A DNA stretch of 64,000 nt from Phaseolus vulgaris (taxonomy: Eukaryota > Streptophyta > Magnoliopsida > Fabales > Fabaceae), in assembly GCF_000499845.2 (NCBI RefSeq), contig NC_023758.2, positions 17,622,088 through 17,686,087 on the forward strand. Direction: 5' to 3'. This document shows, in pieces, positions 60,606 to 64,000 of this stretch. Both the position numbers and the translations under genes were made by a program. Numbering within the stretch: position 1 is the stretch's first letter; each line of letters opens with the position of its first letter. A model generated the notes under the pieces. The model did not search any database. It was not told where the DNA came from and saw only the letters and a list, made by a program, of their open reading frames with translations.

Positions 60606-61002
60606 TAGGGATGGCAATGCGAGTTGGGCCGCCTCACAAAGAATATGTGAACTGATTTTACTAGCTCGTCTCACAAAAGTGTTAATCCGTAGATACTCTT
60701 TTTAAAAATTAATAAAAAATAATTTTTTAAATAGAAATTTTGAATAAATTTAATTCTTTTTTTTTATTTAGATACATTAGATTCTTACGACACATGCATA
60801 ATAAGATATGAGTAAAAATTCCAGAATGGTTGCATGAAGAAAATATGGGGGTGCATAAATAAATTTTTAGATTTTTAAGTTATGCGGGTTAGTCCGCCTC
60901 GCCCTGCAGTTGACCCGCACGGGTCAGAATAAGCAGAATGACCCAAGTTTTTCTCAGCAGGCCACGAGCCAGCCTGCACGGCCCCCTACTTTCCCATCCA
61001 TA
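60606..61002. mobile_element. hAT-type MITE, 8-bp TSD GATGAGAT
   Basis: The 397-bp element has left end TAGGGATGGCAA and, in reverse complement, right end TATGGATGGGAA. It is flanked by GATGAGAT at 60598-60605 and 61003-61010. The 8-bp duplication and the TAGGGATGGCAA type end fit hAT elements. The interior shows GCGGGTTAGTCCGCC and GACCCGCACGGGTC motifs near the right end and no coding potential. Confidence 0.88.
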
Positions 61003-61252
61003 GATGAGATGTTTTGGTTTGGGAAAAGTTTGATACATCGAATGATATTGTGGCAAATTTATGATTATTAGTATAGGAACTCATTAAAGAAATGAGATGA
61101 CCTAACTTCTTTTATAGTCTAAATAATATATATTAAGACATTAAGTGATGAGAATTTGAAAAGGTTCTTTTATCATCCTTTGTAAAGTATATATAAGGAA
61201 CCACCCTAAAATAGGAAGTTGAGATTGGTTTATCAAGAATTTTTTTAATAGA

Positions 61253-61253
<1 letters not shown>

Positions 61254-61303
<50 letters not shown>
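61254..61303. repeat. (AT)n microsatellite
   Basis: About 25 uninterrupted AT units. Confidence 0.95.
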
Positions 61304-61305
<2 letters not shown>

Positions 61306-61924
61306 GTTTTGGTGAAACATTCTTGATATAAGTCTTTTGGAAGACTTCATGTAATAATAATATTTTTTGATATGATAGGAGATAGAATTAACGATTCATG
61401 TTATTTTAAATGAGGAGTCAAATGTAATTTGTTTTTGTTATGCGTTATTTTAAATTGAGAATGAATGTTGATATATTAGTTCTCTAGATTGGAAATGTGT
61501 AATGATGTCGTGGGTGTATTTTGGTGGGGAAAACAATTCTTTTATCAACCACCAAATGTATCAAATTATGCAACGAAAATAGTTCCTGAAACATGCAAGA
61601 AATTAATAGGAGGAAAAAAATTAAATAACAACAATAATCACAAAAAACATCAATATTTTTAACATGGGAAAATCTTCACAAGTATAAACCCACAGGACCA
61701 AGTCAGTCAATCAAGCTCCACTAAAATGAAACATAAATATGAGAGATAATTATCAAATTCACAAACAGGTGCTTACAACCAATCAATACATCAAAGGAAT
61801 AACACTTTCAAATTTGAAGAACAAAAAAATATAAATCTAAAATAGAGCAACAATGTGAAACTTATTTCTCCAACCACATATTTTCAATAACAATCCTAAC
61901 GATTAAAACCACGAAATATATTCC

Positions 61925-62520
61925 TCACAACAAGATTCAAGTTTTTATCTTGATAGTACCGTAGTCCTAATATCAACACCATTGTTATTGATATGAACTT
62001 GATCCAACTCCAACAACTTAGCATCCAAATCATCATGTATCCAATGATACCTCACATTTATATGTTTGGAACTAAAATGGAAAGTTGGATTCTTACCAAG
62101 ATGGACAACACTTTGAATATCCACAAATAATAGATAGTTATTCTGCAAAAAACCAAGTTCCTACAAGAATTTTTTTCATCCATAGCAACTCCTTGCATGA
62201 TTTTGTAATGACAATGAAATTTTCCTCTATAGTAGACAATGTTATGCACATTTGCAACCTTGATTGTCAAGTCACAACTTGCAAACTCAATCAAATAAGT
62301 GGACATTCTAGAATCAACGTCCCAACCGTATATGAGTATGGGTAATCCATCAAAGTAGGCTTATGACCTCCAAAATAAAGCTTCAAATCACTAGTAATAT
62401 TTCTTGTTGAGAACTTAATAATGAGTTTAGGAAGTTGTTTTACCACTTCATCTTGCGAATTTTCATAACGTTTTTCATGTATCTTATTTGAGGAAATATA
62501 TATTGTATTCAAATCATGTT
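61925..62520 (-). pseudogene. copia RNase H remnant
   Basis: Minus sense reads, in shifting frames, YGGHKPTLMDYPYS (the DADYAGD region), DVDSRMSTYL, CKELLWMKK-like, then NNYLLFVDIQSVVHLGKNP, TFHFSSKHINVRYHWI and HINNNGVDIRTTVLSR. This matches the C-terminal RNase H of copia polyproteins (CDSQSAIHLAKNP...RTKHIDVRYHWIR...). Several frameshifts. It belongs to a different copia subgroup from the element at 41202. Confidence 0.82.
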
Positions 62521-62524
62521 ATAA

Positions 62525-62722
62525 AACCTAAGGAGGCTCAAATGAGGGAATATCTGTCTTCTGATGCTAGACTAGTGAGGTTCAAAGATCATAAGATGAG
62601 ATGACTCAGAGGTAGAGACATCAATCTGATTAAAGTATTATGAGATTTGAAATCTTGTGACTTGACCTGGGAGTTAGAAGACAAGATCAGAGATATAGCC
62701 ATATCATCATCTCTTGTTTAAT
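62525..62722 (+). pseudogene. gypsy pol C-terminal fragment
   Basis: Plus sense reads REYLSSDARLVRFKDHK, then RGRDINLIKVL, then CDLTWELEDKIRDI, the tail of gypsy integrase/chromodomain proteins (I.LVKVLW...EATWE.E..MR). Two stops interrupt it. Confidence 0.55.
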
Positions 62723-63107
62723 AAGTGAATTTTCAAGGAAGATTTTTTTTTGTTTTGTTAAGGAGAATGTAAGACGTGGAATTTTAGTAGAGATAAAATT
62801 TAAATGAATAAAAGATAGAAATTCAATAAATAGGTTTATGATAAGTTTTTCATTTAGGGTTTAAGGTGAAATAAGTCAATCAAATTCTTAATAAGGGTAA
62901 GTTTTTCGTTTCCTAGTGGTATTTGATTTCCTTTTCCTTCTCTCTTTAATGCTTTGATAAAAAAGAAATATTGTTGGTGTAAGGATTGATACGTTGGGTT
63001 TACCAGAAACGTAATTTGGTTTAGAAGTGTATAATATCATTTTTACTAGTAGGAATACTATCTCCAAGTGTGAGTTAATTTTAGTATCTATTTCAATTGG
63101 ATATTGA
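62723..63107. other. no gene seen
   Basis: A/T-rich sequence, possibly the start of a gypsy 3' LTR after the pol fragment. Confidence 0.4.
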
Positions 63108-63433
63108 ATAGAGATGTCAAATGTAATGTGGTTATATGTGTATGTATACAATTTATGAAAGTAAAATTATTATTTGAAAAGTAAGAAGATAATATAACTA
63201 TATTAGGTATTCAAAAGTAAAATTTTGAAATGATTGTAAATATAATATATGTGTTGGCATTGACATGTTGAATAGAGATGTGAAATGTAATGTGCTTATA
63301 TGCACATGTATACAATTTATGAAAGTAAAATTATGATTTGAAAATAAAAAGATAATATAATTATATTAGGTATTCAAAAGTAAACTTTTGAAATAGTTGT
63401 AAATATAGTATATGTGTTAGAATTGGCATGTTA
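63108..63433. repeat. direct tandem duplication of about 165 bp
   Basis: Unit one 63108-63273 and unit two 63274-63433 share TTGAATAGAGATGT.AAATG, TACAATTTATGAAAGTAAAA, TATTAGGTATTCAAAAGTAAA and ATATGTGTT.G.ATTG. Divergence is low. Confidence 0.88.
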
Positions 63434-64000
63434 TACAAAGTTTTTTTTTTTTGTGAAATCTATGTTTTTGGACAGATATCCCTCAAGTAGTGGACTACCA
63501 CTTAAGTGATGGTCAAGATATGAGTCATGCACCACTCCTTGTTGCACATGTGTCAACTTTTATTCTTAAGCAATAGAGTATATCACACAAGTTATGACTT
63601 GAGACTTGAGCAAGAAATATCAAGGTTATTCTCTCCCCCTTTGACTGCATGATGCTCAAGCAACAAGGGGATGCTTTAGCAATAAGCGGATACTCAAGCT
63701 TTGATGTATGACAACAATGTATGAATTTTGAAATATGTGAGACATGCAACTATGTGTTGATGTTCAAGAACCAATATGTTGATCAATTGTATGTTTTTTA
63801 TTATGGAACTTGTTGGATTCTACAATAAGTAGCATCACACATTAAAATGATGATCAAACAATGGGTTCTCAAGTGACAAGAGTTGTTCAAAGGATAAGGT
63901 GTGGATGTGTTAGATTTATGGTAAAGTACAAATACATATGTGCACGCATGTTATACATTGTATTGTATATTATATGTAATATTTTTATTATATGATGACC
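63434..64000. other. unassigned repeat-like sequence to window end
   Basis: Contains CTCAAG/TTGAGC-rich sequence (63480-63780) similar in wording to 60115-60460. No gene seen. Confidence 0.45.

Overview
The window is nuclear DNA of a dicot plant. A/T-rich intergenic sequence, plant-type introns, (AT)n microsatellites, degraded plant LTR retrotransposons, a CACTA transposon, a plant L1-type LINE and a hAT MITE all point that way. The flavour of the LTR repeats suggests a phaseoloid legume, but that is inference. Only two intact host genes are visible. Both lie on the minus strand and both encode group 3 sulfate transporters closest to SULTR3;3. SULTR-A covers 5427-11047 and encodes 666 aa. SULTR-B covers 49021-55593 and encodes 647 aa from its first ATG. 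Each has 13 exons with introns at equivalent places; nine of the 13 exons have obviously equal lengths. They are a dispersed tandem duplicate separated by about 38 kb of transposon-derived DNA.

Layout. 1-5230 is a minus-strand stack of copia-type elements: element A (gag, PBS, 5' LTR) is inserted in the gag of element B, and a solo LTR with a GTTTA target duplication sits nearby. 5427-11047 is SULTR-A, whose intron 6 holds a 167-bp solo LTR. 12.8-22.7 kb is a set of nested insertions. A Ty3/gypsy integrase gene is split by an 8.4-kb CACTA element, and the CACTA transposase gene is itself split by a 0.9-kb mini-CACTA; both CACTA insertions carry AAT duplications. 23.6-26.5 kb holds a palindromic minisatellite and a GC-rich LTR-like block between two long (AT)n tracts. 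27.3-30.5 kb is a LINE relic. 33.3-38.6 kb holds gypsy-type debris and a second LTR of the element A family. 39.0-40.0 kb is tandem repeats. 41202-45267 is a recent minus-strand copia insertion with apparently identical LTRs, no gag and frameshifted pol. 46.5-47.8 kb is a minisatellite plus A/T-rich sequence.

49021-55593 is SULTR-B, which has a GC-AG intron 12. 57261-59806 is a complete short copia-derived element carrying only gag and protease remnants, with a GTTAA duplication; its LTRs appear to have grown by duplication across the polypurine tract. 60606-61002 is a hAT MITE with a perfect 8-bp duplication. 61.9-64 kb holds copia RNase H and gypsy tail fragments plus tandem repeats.

The SULTR genes probably act in sulfate transport across an internal membrane (plastid for the Arabidopsis group 3 members). 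The mobile elements are linked mainly by nesting and shared families; for example the solo LTR in SULTR-A belongs to the same family as the element at 57261. No CRISPR array, rRNA or tRNA gene was seen. All calls were made by reading the sequence, with no database search.
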